From positions 82,285,563 through 82,349,562 of the forward strand of contig NC_134545.1 in the NCBI RefSeq assembly GCF_050624435.1: a stretch of DNA of 64,000 nt, given 5' to 3'. The number at the start of each line of letters is the position of its first letter. Position 1 is the first letter of the stretch. Shown here in pieces: positions 18,625 to 29,460 of this stretch. This DNA comes from Tenrec ecaudatus. Taxonomy: Eukaryota > Chordata > Mammalia > Afrosoricida > Tenrecidae. The notes below the pieces were generated by a model that saw only the letters and a program-made list of their open reading frames with translations, did not search any database and was not told the origin of the DNA. The translations under genes were made by a program, and so were the position numbers.

Positions 18625-20585
18625 GCTTGCTAGTTAGTGGGTAAGGGTGAGAGGTGTCCCTGAGCCTCCTCTTTGTGGGAGAGAAGAAAAGGCATTGGGC
18701 ACAGAGTCAGAGGAGCCAATGGGCTCTCACCTCTACTGCATGTGAGCTGTGAGAACTTGCCTAGGATACAACACTCCTGCCTCATTTTCCCCACCTGCCG
18801 CCCTCCCTGACCTGCCCTTTGTGACAGAGTAGAACGGGCAAAACAGGGTTTGCCAGTCGTCTTGATAGATGAAGGGCACCAGGCCTTGACCTCGCAGAGT
18901 GGGGCCTGTGGTGATTTTAGAGAGGAACTGGAGGGTGCTTACAGTTGCTACAATGTATCCAGAGAGCTTTGTGCAGAGGAAGTGGACGACGGGCGTGGCT
19001 TCCGCTCAGAGGGGCCCTGGGGACCAAGATGCTTACAACCTTCCAGTAGGAAGGTGCCCTCTACTTTGAGGGCTCCTGCCACCCAGCGTGGGTGAAGGCG
19101 GTCAGAAAAGCTCCTACGCAGTTTCCCACGTTTCCCTGCACCAACTGGAGCCGGGTCGAGCTGCTTGTAAGGGAACTGGCAGATTTCTTGACTCTTGGCT
19201 TCAGTTCCAGCATCGTCAGGGCGGAACTCCTCAGTCTGGACAGCTGCCCACAGGAGTCCGGGAGAGTCTGATTAATATGAAAACCAGAGGCCCGGAGGGG
19301 GAAGTGACTTACCCAGCAAGGGACAATGGGTCAGAGGGGCCTTGTGCTCTGGGTGCCAGGAAGGAAGTCGGGAACCCCCAGAGCAGCCTAGGGCAGGACA
19401 GCTGGGGGGAAAGCCAGGGCAGGAGTGTGAGGGGTGGGGCCGCTGTTGGGGGAACCCTGGGCAGACAATGGCCTCATTAAGGAGTGGGGAGCAGGGAGGG
19501 GAGGAGCTGATGAGGCTATGGTCTAATGGGGTGAGCAGGCAGCTGCCCGAGTCTCCTCTCTCCCATCCTGGCCAATGGAGTGATTGTCCTCTGCTGGGAG
19601 GAAACAGGGGCCTCAGCCTGGGAATTGCCGGGCGCCTGCCCTTGGGGCCACCAAGGTGGTCCTGGCCTTTTTGCCTGGCCCCGAATGGACCTTCTGTGCA
19701 CTGCTGGCTGTGATGCTGGGGATTCAGACCACAGTGGCAGCTTCTTGGTTCTTCCAGCTGGGGTTCAGGGTGTGAATGCCCCCACAGGCTTTCTGAAAAG
19801 GGATCCCCTTAGCGCCAACCCTTGCCCACTTGTAGGAAATCTGCTCTGCCTTGTGCCCAAGTTTTCTTCCTGTAGTTCCCCTATTCTCAAAGCGCCCCCT
19901 GCCGCGATGTTGCCTTGAGCTGGCTGCTTGGCCCCTCTGGTCTCAATTCCATCTGCAGCTACACATGCTTCTCAGCTGCATGGAGCGGTCCACCTGGCAT
20001 CCAGGCTGGGCTGGGGTGGGGTGAGGTGGTGAGCTGTGTGTTTGGGCAGCAGGGTGGCTGGGATAGCGAGAGGCATTTGATGGACATGGGCCAGGGATGT
20101 CCAGAAACCCAGAACTGTCCTGCCCCAAGGCTGACAGGACTCCTGACATCCAGAGATCCATGCTTCCCACCCCTGCTGTTTTCAGAGGAGGGCATCCCGA
20201 TTGTCCACTGAAGTGTCTTGTGGGAATTCAGGAGAGAAGCCACACAGAGCAGGATCTGGGGTGGCTAACACTGGGCCCTGTCCATGGAGCGCCGACCCCC
20301 CTCCACACACCCTATAGCTGCCCCTGAGCCCATTTCTCAGGGTGGCCTCTATCCAAGGTCTCCATTCTGCGACCACCCCATCCAGCTGTTCTCAGGGTTC
20401 TGTCTGGACAGATCTCGTTTCTAATTGGTTGAGTGTCTAACCTGACAGCTGGGCCGCTGTTGGGGTGGGTCAGTGTCTGCACCATATTAGTTGTTAGTTC
20501 TCACCCCTGCATGCTGCTGCTGTGCGGGGTGCCCAGGAGCCAGCGCTTGACTCTGAGACACCACGGTGACAGAGAACTGCCCCAG
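18625..20585. other. Unique GC-rich interval, no gene recognised
   Basis: About 2 kb without a repeat I can name. Several overlapping frames, the longest about 130 codons, lack any domain, splice context or codon bias. Confidence 0.4.
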
Positions 20586-20589
20586 AGAC

Positions 20590-20840
20590 CTTTCTAGTCT
20601 GAGGTGTAGTGGGCTGCTTGCTGACCACGAGATCGGTGGTGTGCAGCCACCGGCCACTCGGAGAGAGAAGGACATGGCTCTCCTCCCGTAAAAAGTTACA
20701 GGCTCAGAAATCCACATTCCAACCCCGAACCAAGCTCACGCCATTAAGTCAATTCCCACAGTAGCAACCCTATCAGAACAGGAAGAGCTGCCCTGAACTG
20801 CCCCTGTGGGTTTAGCGGCAATTCTTTCCCCGTCAACTCC
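20590..20840. mobile_element. Two AfroSINE fragments in inverted arrangement
   Basis: 20590-20725 is a plus-strand head and middle (GACCACGAGATCGGTGGTG, CCACCGGCCACTCGGAGAG, AAGTTACAGGCTCAGAAATC). 20735-20840 is a minus-strand tail (ACGCCATTAAGTCAATTCCC, AACTGCCCCTGTGGGTTTAG). They may form a hairpin, or reflect one insertion followed by inversion. Confidence 0.6.
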
Positions 20841-20884
20841 AAGGTCCCACAGAGCAAGAGGGTCTGAGAGTTGTCCCTGGTCAT

Positions 20885-21529
20885 CCTACCCTGAGCCAGT
20901 GAGCGCTCCGGGATGCTCTGTGCCCCACTGACCTAACCTTGTGTGACAAGGCCAATGGTGTGTGTGTGTGTATGTGTGTGTAGAGGTGCTTTCTTTCCCT
21001 CAACTCCCATAACCCTGCTCTGGAATTTTTGTTAAAATTCCAAGTCACTTGGCACAAGCTTCCTTCCCCACGGTTTTTGCAAACAGGAATGGAGCGCCCA
21101 TTCCCGCCCCAGACCACACACTTGCACAACCTTCCCTGCTTCCAACCAGCTTTGGTGGGAGACCCCAGTCAGAGTGACAGGGTGGAGGTGTGGCCTCTCG
21201 CCCCACAGGATCCCAGGTGACTTCCTGGCCCAAGCCCACCTCTGGGGGAGGGAGGCAGAGAAGTCCAGGGACCTGATTCCTACAGACCCCAGGGCAAGCC
21301 CATGGCCCGCCACCTCCTGGACCCCCACTGGGATTGCACTCCCCTCGCTGGTGCCCCGTCTTGTCACAGACTACACAGTGGGTTCTGGGGGCCAGGTGAG
21401 AGCTGTGTGGTCCAGTAGAACATCTGCAGTGAGGGAAGTGCTCTGTCTCAGCTCCCCAGTTTGGTGGGCACTGCCCACGTGCGTCTCTGGGCCCCTGAGA
21501 GGGGGCTCGTATGACTGAGAGATTCATTT
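20885..21529. other. Unique sequence with a short TG tract
   Basis: A brief (TG)n stretch lies at 20957-20982. Otherwise GC-rich unique sequence, no gene or repeat recognised. Confidence 0.4.
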
Positions 21530-22045
21530 AAAAATATTTTTACATGTAACACCATATTGACGACCATTTTAAAAGGAAAAATTCCGTGGCATTTAGCTCG
21601 TGGACTGGGTCATGTGGCTGCCCCTCTTCCCAGTTCCACAGCACTGCCATTACCCCCAAAGGAATCGCTGTTCCCACGAAGCGGTGCCCTCGCCCTCGCG
21701 GTGTCCCCCTCCCCTTGGTCTGTCTCTACCGAGTTGCCAGCTCTGGGGGAGGGTGACCAGTTAGGTTGCCAACCACAAAGCCAGCAGTTTGAAACCACCA
21801 GCCACTCCGAGGGGGAAAGAGGAGGCTTTCTGCTCCCGTAAAGACAGACAGCCTCGGAGTCCCTTGGGGTCTTGAGGAGCCTGAGTGCACTCTGACCTTT
21901 GGTGACTGTTGCTGATGAAATCCAAATCCAACAGGAATGGGGTGTTTCATGTCAGGCTTCTTTCTCTTCTCTTACTGTTTTCCAGGTTCACCTACATGGA
22001 AGCACGCATCAGGATGTCTTTCCTTTTCTATGCCCGGGTAACACG
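21530..22045 (-). mobile_element. Old L1 (L1M-type) 3' region, interrupted by an AfroSINE
   Basis: Reverse-orientation L1 3' sequence: ATTCCGTGGCATTTAGCTCG, CCCCAAAGGAATCGCTGTTC, then after the SINE CATGTCAGGCTTCTTTCTC and TTTTCCAGGTTCACCTACAT. This is the block commonly seen in ancient mammalian L1 3' ends. Confidence 0.65.
21745..21925 (+). mobile_element. AfroSINE copy inside the old L1
   Basis: TAGGTTGCCAACCACAAAGC, GTTTGAAACCACCAGCCACT and TTCTGCTCCCGTAAAGACAG, tail degraded. Confidence 0.8.
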
Positions 22046-22047
22046 CA

Positions 22048-22232
22048 TTCGGGAGCCCTGGTGGCACAGTGGTGACGCATTGGGCTGTGATCTGCAAGGT
22101 CAACGGTGCGAAACCACCCGCCGTCCAGTGGGAGAAAAATGGGGCTTTCTATTCTGGCAAACAGAAACTCACAGGAGCAGCTCGCCCCCATTCTATAGGG
22201 TTGCTATGAGTAGGCATGGACTGTTTGGCAGT
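22048..22232 (+). mobile_element. AfroSINE copy
   Basis: Complete head GGGAGCCCTGGTGGCACAGT, box-B-like GGTGCGAAACCACC and the tail GGGTTGCTATGAGTAGGCAT. Confidence 0.9.
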
Positions 22233-22261
22233 GTTTTCTGTTTTTTTTTGTGTGTGTGTGA

Positions 22262-22455
22262 CATAATGAGTTAGGCTGCTAACTATAAGCTTGGCGGTTC
22301 AAACCTACCAGCCGCTCCTTAGGAGACAGATGAGGCTGTCTGTGTCTGTAGGCATTCACCGTTTCAGAAACTGGAAGGAGCAGTTCTACTCTGGCCTGCA
22401 CGGTTTCTATGAGCCAGCTTGGACGCTACAAACTCCACAGGGTTTGTTTGGTTTT
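22262..22455 (+). mobile_element. AfroSINE copy
   Basis: TTAGGCTGCTAACTATAAGC, CGGTTCAAACCTACCAGCCG and GGTTTCTATGAGCCAGCTTG. It follows the previous copy after a short T-rich/TG spacer. Confidence 0.88.
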
Positions 22456-23480
22456 GAGACTCTTCATTTGCTTTCATGTTAATCAATTTAAAGTTAATAT
22501 TTAATAACAATTGCACCGAACTCCAGAAACCTCTGAATTCCTGCTGGCAAGTGAGGGGGCAGGGACCCCACCTGCCTGCCAATACCCATGTGAGTGGAGG
22601 AGCAGGCGGGAATGAAGAGGCCGGGGGGATGCCCGAGGCTCCCCAAAGGAGCCCAAGGCTCTGGTCACTCCTCCAGTAGACTTTGAGGTCTGTGGGGGGC
22701 CAGGCCCTAGCTGAGCCTTCTATGTGTGCACTCAGCCCCCTGGGCAGCAGCTCTTGCATGTAGATGCCCTCCCATCACCCCTGGGTTACAGAGGCTCACA
22801 GTGAGTCAGTACCTTGCCCAAGGTTGCCCAGATGCTAAGTGGGAACAGAGAGGTCTGTAGAACTGGGCCCTGGTCTACAGACCCTTCCCTGGTCCCTAAC
22901 CACTGGGTGACAAAAAATGGTCTTTTTCAGCCTGAACAGGGAGCTGCAGAGTGTGGAGTCAGGCCCCTGCACATGAGAGTTGAATGCCTCCAGGCTGGGC
23001 TTCCAGCTCTGCCCCACACCAGTCTTTCTGGGGTGCAGGAGGGGGTGGTTGCCGGGCACCATGGAGTGGAACTTGGGAGAGCCGCCATCAATTCCCTGTG
23101 ATTTATCAATGAGTAACCTGGCCTGTCGGGGCTCCCAGTGCCCTCCTCAAGACCCCCGCTATTAATTGATCTGGGAAGGAGACTCTGTTAATTGCAGACC
23201 CAGAACAAACAGGGCTGGGATAAGTGGGGCTGAGAGCAGCTAGTTCTCCTTGGTGGTGCTGCCCTTTGCCCTTTGGGAAGGGACAGTGGGTCTGGGCAGA
23301 TGGGAGTGATGGGAAGGAGTGACCCTAGGAATGTCTGTGGTGTAGGGGAGGGAAGACTGGCTTTTTGGGACCTCCAAGAATCAATCTGTATGACCTTCTG
23401 GAAATGGAGTCTTCTGCTGTCCAGGACACAAGATGGGCCAGCAAGAGTTTGGCATCATTTTCGTCATCTTTTCTTCTTCT
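22456..23480. other. Mostly unique interval with MIR and a possible regulatory patch
   Basis: 22765-22860 resembles a reverse MIR (CAGTACCTTGCCCAAGGTTG). 23090-23225 is a candidate regulatory patch listed separately. No coding signal. Confidence 0.45.
23090..23225. promoter_or_regulatory. Candidate regulatory patch
   Basis: ATTAATTGATCTGGGAAGG, GTTAATTGCAGACCC, AACAAACAGGGC and TGATTTATCAATGAGTAACC sit close together in otherwise GC-rich DNA. These resemble HNF1/homeodomain and forkhead words. Motif reading only. Confidence 0.3.
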
Positions 23481-23570
23481 ATCCATCCATCCATCCATCC
23501 ATCCATCCATCCATCCATCCATCCATCCATCCACCAATCCATTCATCCATCCACCCACCCACCGACCCAT
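23481..23570. repeat. (ATCC)n microsatellite
   Basis: About thirteen perfect ATCC units (23481-23533), followed by degenerate CCACC/ATTC units. Confidence 0.96.
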
Positions 23571-23699
23571 TCACTCAGTTATCCGTGCTTCCCTCTTACA
23601 TTTCAGTTTGGCATGGGACAGTCCCTGTAGAGATCTCTGCACATGATCTCATCCTACCACTCCTGGGTGGAGGGCAAAGCAGAGGTCACATCCTCTTGC

Positions 23700-23850
23700 A
23701 GATGTGACGTTCTGGAGTAAGTGCTGGGCGGCAAACAGCAGCGAGGAGGCAGGTCACAACCATCGGCCATCCTTGGGGGATGGTGACGCTGTCTGCTTCT
23801 GTAAAGATGGGCAGTCTCAGGAACCCTAAATAGGTGGACACGAGTCAGAA
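23700..23850 (+). mobile_element. AfroSINE copy, diverged
   Basis: GGGCGGCAAACAGCAGCGAG, CACAACCATCGGCCATCC and TTCTGTAAAGATGGGCAGTC follow the AfroSINE order. Confidence 0.65.
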
Positions 23851-23852
23851 AG

Positions 23853-23990
23853 GAGTCCCGTGTCTTGGTGGTATTGTGTGGGCTGCTAACTACAAGGTCA
23901 GCAGTTTGAACCCAACGGGGGCACTCCATGGGTGAAAGACAAGGCTTTCGACTCCTGTAAAGAGTTACAGTCAGACAGACAGAGTGCAGG
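23853..23990 (+). mobile_element. AfroSINE copy, 3' truncated by an L1
   Basis: AGGAGTCCCGTGTCTTGGTG, TGGGCTGCTAACTACAAGG, CAGCAGTTTGAACCCAACG and TCCTGTAAAGAGTTACAGTC. Ends where the L1 begins. Confidence 0.85.
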
Positions 23991-23994
23991 GTAG

Positions 23995-24974
23995 CATCGA
24001 TGGAACACACAACATTCCTCTAGTTCTCCAATGCTTCTTCCCCATTATCATGACCCCAGTTCTACCTTACAAATCCGGCTAGACTGGAGCATGTGCACTG
24101 GTACAGATAGGGGCTCTCAACACATGGAATCCAGGACAGATAAACCCCTCAGGACCAATAATGGGAGTAGCAATACCATGAGGGTAGGGGTAAAGTGGGG
24201 GGAGAAGGGGAAGAAACGGGGAATTGACTACAATGATCTGTGTATAACATGCTCCCCCCCCCAGGGGATGAACAACAGTAACATGGGTGAAGGGGGACTT
24301 CGGTTGGTGTAAGGCATGAAAATAATACTAATGCATCATTTATCAGGGGTCCACGAGAGTGGGAGCGTGTGGGAGGGAGGGCTCCACAGAAAGAAAATAT
24401 TTTGAAATTGATGAAGGCAACATATGTACAAATGTGCTTGATACAATTGATGTATAGATTGCTATACCTTGCAAGTCTGGATAAAGCAGAGGAAGTGCAC
24501 TGGTGCAGATAGGAGCTGGAGGCACAGGGAATCCAGGGTGGACGATACCTTCAGGACCAGGGGTGTGAGGGATGATACTGGGAGGGTAGAGGGTGAGTAG
24601 GTTGGAAAGAGGGAAGCGATTACAAGGATCTACATGTGACCTCCTCCCTGGGGGACGGACAACAGAAAAGGGGGTGAAGGGAGACTCCGGACAGGGCAAG
24701 ATATGGCAAAATAATAATTTGCAAATTATCAAGTGTGCATGAGGGAGGGGGGAGTGGGAAGGGAGGGGAAAAAAGAGGACTTGATGCAAAGGGCTTAAGT
24801 GGAGAGCAAATACTTTGAAAATGATGAGGGCAAAGAATATACAGATGTGCTTTATACAATTGATGTATGTATGGATTGTGATAAAAGTTGTATGAGTCCC
24901 TAATAAAATGTTAAAAAAAACAAAACAAAAAAGGAGCTGTAAGAACCCCCAATAAAATGATTTATTAAAAAAAA
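23995..24974 (+). mobile_element. L1-like LINE 3' end (subfamily A), split by a younger copy
   Basis: Segments 23995-24468 and 24933-24974 join into one element. The first stops at TGTATAGATTG, and the second resumes GGAGCTGTAAGAACCCCCAA with an AATAAA tail. The intervening DNA is another L1. Confidence 0.75.
24469..24932 (+). mobile_element. L1-like LINE 3' end (subfamily B), nested
   Basis: Contains CTTGCAAGTCTGGATAAAGC, GGAATCCAGGGTGGACGATA, CTTCAGGACCAGGGGTGTGA and ends AATAAAATGTTAAAAAAAAC. It matches the 51632-54305 element better than subfamily A copies, for example at CATCCAGGATCTG-like and GGACCAGGGGTGTGA positions. It sits inside the older A copy. Confidence 0.75.
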
Positions 24975-25540
24975 TAGTCTTGAAAACCCAGTTCTATCCT
25001 GTCCTCTAGGGGCGCTGGGAGTTGGCAGGGAGTACCTTGCGGATGCTGCCTGCCAGAATGGACTTGACCAGCGGTGGGTTTGGGATCTTGCCCACGGGGG
25101 AACTGGGTGAGGCTCAGCGTGGGAAGGGGTTTTGCTCAAGGGATCACACCTAAGCCCACTCTCAGGTCACTCGATAACAGGATGTCAGATCTGTACCCTG
25201 TTGCAAACCCATTTTACAGCTGGGGAACCCGAGACTGGGGTGGGGAGGTGACTTCCTGGTTACCCCACGGACTGTCCAGTGGTCTCAACTTGGATTAGCG
25301 AGGCAGGACAGCTCAACCTCATGACTGAAACTGGTCCAAGGCCCAGTACAAGCGAGCTCTCTGAAGCCCAGGGCCGATTCTCCTACTTGACGTACTTGCA
25401 GTGGCTCAGCCCGGTCAAGCCACAGAGCAAGATGGCGGCTAGAAAGCCCACCCCCCTGCCCCCCTCTTCTGCCCCTGCCCCCCACTGAGGGGCTCTCAGG
25501 TTGATCTGGGGGGCAGGATGCCTTCTCCCCAGGCCCTGCC
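24975..25540. other. Unique sequence with a weak MIR remnant
   Basis: CAAACCCATTTTACAGCTGG at about 25205 resembles a reverse MIR. No gene recognised. Confidence 0.35.
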
Positions 25541-25620
25541 ACCATCCATTAATCTCTAACTGCTGCAGCTGGGAGATAAAATAGCACCAGCCCATTAATC
25601 AGGGCTGCCTGGCAGGGAGG
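25540..25620. promoter_or_regulatory. Candidate enhancer-like patch
   Basis: Two ATTAATC words (25548-25554 and 25594-25600) flank an E-box CAGCTG (25566-25571) and AGATAAA (25574-25580), all within 53 bases. The compact grouping of K50-homeodomain, bHLH and GATA-type words in non-repeat DNA is typical of conserved noncoding elements. Conservation cannot be tested here. Confidence 0.4.
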
Positions 25621-25799
25621 GGAGAGGGTGAGTGAGACGCCTGGCCTCACAGGTGCAGATAAGCCCCCTCCAGAGGCTCTCTCAGGGGTCGGAGCAGTGG
25701 AGGTGGCTGGGAAGTTTGGCCTCAGGTTCCAGTCCCAGGTGCTGGGGGGTTGGGGTGGGTGGATGGGTGCCACCTACAGCCTGCACTGGGGGAGGGCAG

Positions 25800-25990
25800 C
25801 TGCCAGCTGGATTGAGAGGGACAAGGAGACCTGGGTTCCAGCCTCAGTGTGCCCGAGCCTGTGTCCTTAGAGGAGTCACTGTCCCTCTCTGGGCTTGCAT
25901 CTTTACACCGACAAGTGGGGTGAGGAAGGAGGGGTGTTTCCGCATAGTGAGAAGTGTTTTCATCCTGATGGTGCTCAGGAGCGAGGGATG
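25800..25990 (+). repeat. MIR SINE
   Basis: GAGACCTGGGTTCCAGCCTC, AGAGGAGTCACTGTCCCTCT and TGCATCTTTACACCGACAAG follow the MIR core. Confidence 0.65.
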
Positions 25991-26179
25991 GGTAGGTGAG
26001 GGACAGGTGCACCTGCTTTGGCTAAGGGACAATGTCCCATTTTTGGATGGCAGATCAAGTAGGTTGTGTTGGATTTAGGAGCAAGGTGGGGGCCTGCACA
26101 GGCAGAGGGAATGAGCCAGGAGCCCCAGTGCCTTTCGGGACGAACCTCGTGGGCCTGAGATCGGGCGGAACTTCAGTCC

Positions 26180-26385
26180 GCTCCCAGCTTTGACCCTGTG
26201 ACGCCTTGGGTAGGTTATTAACCTCTTTGCACCTCAGTGGCTCCAGCTGTACAATGGGTTTGATCACTTTGTGATTCTGGGGGCAGGCTGAGTTGGGGGG
26301 AGAGATGGATGGATTGCGCTCAGTGCCCGGCAGAGGGTCTGTGCTGCACAAGTGTTGGTTGCTGTTGTTATTCCTGCCCTGCCCC
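26180..26385 (+). repeat. MIR SINE
   Basis: CTTGGGTAGGTTATTAACCT, CTTTGCACCTCAGTGGCTCC, GTACAATGGGTTTGATCAC and a 3' part ending TTGGTTGCTGTTGTTATTCC. Confidence 0.8.
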
Positions 26386-27510
26386 CAGTGACCTCTGTGA
26401 GCACAGCTGCAGAGGAGATGGGGCGGCTAACCCCCCCTCCCCCAGCAATCGCTCGTCCAAGGATGGTGGTTATGCTAGTGTATTTGTTCTGGCTTCCATA
26501 GCATATCTGGGAGTAAACGTAGTGGCTGACGGCATGCTTTGTCGTAGGTTGAGAATTCGGCTGCTGCAGTGGCCAAGCAGGGAGGTTCTGGTTCCGCGTC
26601 TCTCATGAGGCTGCAGCCACGTGGAGGCTCTGGTAGTCGTCTTCCAGGTGGGGAGGGGGTGGGGGGTAGCTGTTAACTTGATGGGATGGGGCCAGGTAGC
26701 TCTCTGGGTAGAAGCACTGTCTCCCCTCCTGTGCGTGGGGACCCCCATCCACCTGGCTGCTCGTCTGTAGGTAAGATGGAGGTTAGGGGCGCTCTAGGTC
26801 TACCATCCTCAGGGCAGGAGCTCCTTGCTGGAGTCACTTCAGGTCTCCATTGCAACCTTCACACCCCACGCTTCTAGAAGCAGGGGGTCCTGGCTGAGAG
26901 CTCTCCCTCCTGCCTGGGCCACCAGGGACCTCTGTACCCTTGACTGCTTCTGCCAGCAGAGGGCGCAGGTGCCATGTCTGCGAGCCCAGGAGGTTCCTGG
27001 CCAGTCGGTCAGGTGGTCCTCTACCTGCTGGGGGGTGGGCGCTCATGTCCTGCAAGCCTCTTAGGCCAGAGGCCGGCTGGAGTGAGCAGACTTGGAGCAG
27101 AGCTGGTGGGGGCGGCGCTGCATCTTCCAAAGGTCTCGTCTCCCCTCCCTAGAGTCCTACACACCATGGGATGTGGGGCGTGGGAAAGGGAGAGGTCTCA
27201 CCTCCCCCCATCTTCACAGAGATCCAAGGGAGGGACGCCTTTCACTCCACAGTCCCTTCTGCAAAGTGGGCTGCGTGGGTCAGGGCCAGCGGCAGGTGCT
27301 GGGAGGACGCGTCGGACTGGCTTGTGAAGGGGGAGCCTGGGAAAAGACAAGTAGACCAGAGTACCCAAGGCATGATTGCAGACTGCACTGTAAAGGAAAT
27401 AACCCTGGGGGCTGAGCAGGTGATGCCTTGGGGCCGAGGTGATCAGTGTGGGGCCAAGGTAGAGTGGAGACCTCTTGGCCACCCCAGGAGACCCTTCCCC
27501 ACCATGGGCT
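26386..27510. other. Unique GC-rich interval, no gene recognised
   Basis: Several overlapping frames of 100-120 codons occur on both strands, none with a recognisable domain or splice context. No repeat named. Confidence 0.4.
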
Positions 27511-27587
27511 CCCATCAGGTGGATTTCAGCTCATAGCAACCCCATAGAATAACTAGATTTGCCCTACAGGATTTTCTAGGCTGTAGT
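27510..27587 (-). mobile_element. AfroSINE tail fragment
   Basis: GGATTTCAGCTCATAGCAAC, CCCATAGAATAACTAGA and TTTTCTAGGCTGTAG are the reverse tail and middle, cut at the right by an L1 insertion. Confidence 0.65.
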
Positions 27588-28893
27588 TTTTTAAAAAGAT
27601 CATTTTATTGGGGGCTCTTACAGCTCTTATAACAATCCATACCTCAGTTGTATCAAGCATATTTGTACATATCTTGCCATCATTATTTTCTAAATATTTA
27701 CTTTCTGTTTGAGCCCTTGGTATCAGCTCCTCTCTTTACCCTCCACCTCACACCCTGGTGACCCTTGATACATTATAAATTATTATTATTTTCATATCTT
27801 ACACTGACCGCTGTTTCCCTCTCCCCATGGTTTCTGTTGTTTATCCCTCTCTGGGGGTGGGGGTGGTTATGTGTTGATCATTGTGATCGGTTCCCCCTTC
27901 CTCCCCTCCTACCTCCACCTTCCCCTACCCTCTTGGTATCGCTACTCCCATTTCTGTTCCTGAGGGGTTTATCTGATCTGGATTCCATGTGTTATGAGCT
28001 CTTATTTGCACCCGTGCACATGCTCTGGTCTAGCCTGAAGTGAGAGGCAGTCTGGGGTCAAGATAGTGGGGGTGAGGAAGCCTCAAAGAACCAGAGGAAT
28101 ATTGTGTGTTTCATTGGTGCTATACTGTGTCCTGGTTGACTCATCCCTTCCTTGTGACCCTTCTGAGAGGGGATATCCTGTTGTCTACAGATAGGTTTGG
28201 GGTCTCTGCTCCAACTTCCCTTGTTCTCAACAATGTTTGTTTGTTTGTTTGGGGTCTTCTGATACCTGTTACCTGATCCTGTTGATACCTCATGATCGCA
28301 CAGGCTGGTGCGCTTCTTCCAGGTGGGCTTTGTTGCTTTTCTGCTAGATGGCCGCTTGCTTAACTTCAAGCCTTTAAGACTCCAGATGCTATATCTTTTG
28401 ATAGCCAGGTACCATCAACTTTCTTTACCACATTTGCTGTGCATCCATTTTGTCTTAAGCAATCGTGTCGGGAGGGTGAGCATCACAGAATGCCAAGTTG
28501 TTAGAACCAGGTGTTTTTGCTTTGAAGCAGGGCTTGAACAGAGGCCCAAAGTCCTTGATGTATTGCCATATATACCCATGCTAATACCTCTATTTTATGA
28601 ATTAATGTATTTACATATGTGCACACCTATGTTTACACCTCTACCCATAGATTTGCTTCCTGGAACTTTCTTCTGTTTCCTTTTATCTTCCTCCTGCCCC
28701 ACCATCACGCTCGTCCTTCTTCTGCCTCTTAGTAATTCCTCTCAGCTACATTGCTGTTGCTCCAACACCCCCAGCATCTCTCTGTCTTCCTCGTTGTTGA
28801 TTTTAATTCCCTAATTGTTCCCCTGTCTATGGTGTCGTTTGCTTGTTGCTCCCTTCCCCCGCCTCCTCCTCCCCCAAGTCCCTCTGGAACTGT
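27588..28893 (-). mobile_element. L1-like LINE 3' end (subfamily A), ~1.3 kb
   Basis: The longest subfamily A copy. From TTTTTAAAAAGATCATTTTA (tail side) through CTCTTATAACAATCCATACC, GGGGGTGGTTATGTGTTGAT and TTTTGATAGCCAGGTACCAT. It ends near CCCAAGTCCCTCTGGAACTG, a block also found at about 53808 in the 51632 element. No ORF2 reading frame remains. Confidence 0.8.
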
Positions 28894-28914
28894 CTTGGAA
28901 GAAACAGAAAGTCA

Positions 28915-29103
28915 GTCTCACTGCCATCGAGTCAATGCTGATTCATCATAACCCCCCCCCCCCACCAGAGGGTGTTTCTGAGACTGTAACTGTTTATGGG
29001 AGGAGAAAGCCCCGTCTTTCTCCCACAGAGCTGCTGGTAGGTTTGAACTGCTGACCCTGCAGATCGCAGCCCACTGTGTAACCACCGCACCACCAGGGCT
29101 CCT
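28915..29103 (-). mobile_element. AfroSINE copy
   Basis: TCACTGCCATCGAGTCAATG, CTGTAACTGTTTATGGGAGG, GGTTTGAACTGCTGACCCTG and the complete head complement CACCACCAGGGCTCCTG. A C run lies at 28951-28964. Confidence 0.9.
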
Positions 29104-29289
29104 GTCTTGGGAGAAGCAAGCCCGGGGCGACTTCAGCCAACGTATGCTGGCCACACTGTCGGGAGGGACCGGACACTCTTGGGTAGAGAGTCAGTGAAAA
29201 CGAGAAGGACGCCGGTGACACGGATTGCTAGAGTGGCCACAGCAGTGGACGCAAGCACTGTCCCGATTGTGAGGGGACAGTGTCTCCTT

Positions 29290-29460
29290 CCCTCGCACCT
29301 GGGGTCACTGTGAGTTGGCGCCAGCTCTGTGACAATAGGAGTGACCGTCTTTCGGGGAAGAGCCTTGGGGCGCACAGGGATCAGCACGCTCCCGTAGACT
29401 AGCCGCAAAGTCGGTGGTTGGGACTCAGCCAGGGACTCCGCAGGAGAAAGACCTGTTGTG
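29290..29460 (+). mobile_element. AfroSINE tail and head fragments
   Basis: 29293-29340 resembles a tail (GGGGTCACTGTGAGTTGGCG) and 29360-29460 a head and middle (GAGCCTTGGGGCGCACAGGG, AAAGTCGGTGGTTGGGACTC, GACTCCGCAGGAGAAAGACC). Diverged. Confidence 0.5.

Noticed and set aside
18625..20585. Unidentified gene in a repeat-poor 2 kb interval with 98-130 codon frames
   Set aside because: Frames overlap on both strands, lack codon bias and splice context, and are explained by GC-rich composition.
23481..23570. CRISPR-like array of short repeats
   Set aside because: It is a simple ATCC microsatellite without spacers, in a mammalian genome.
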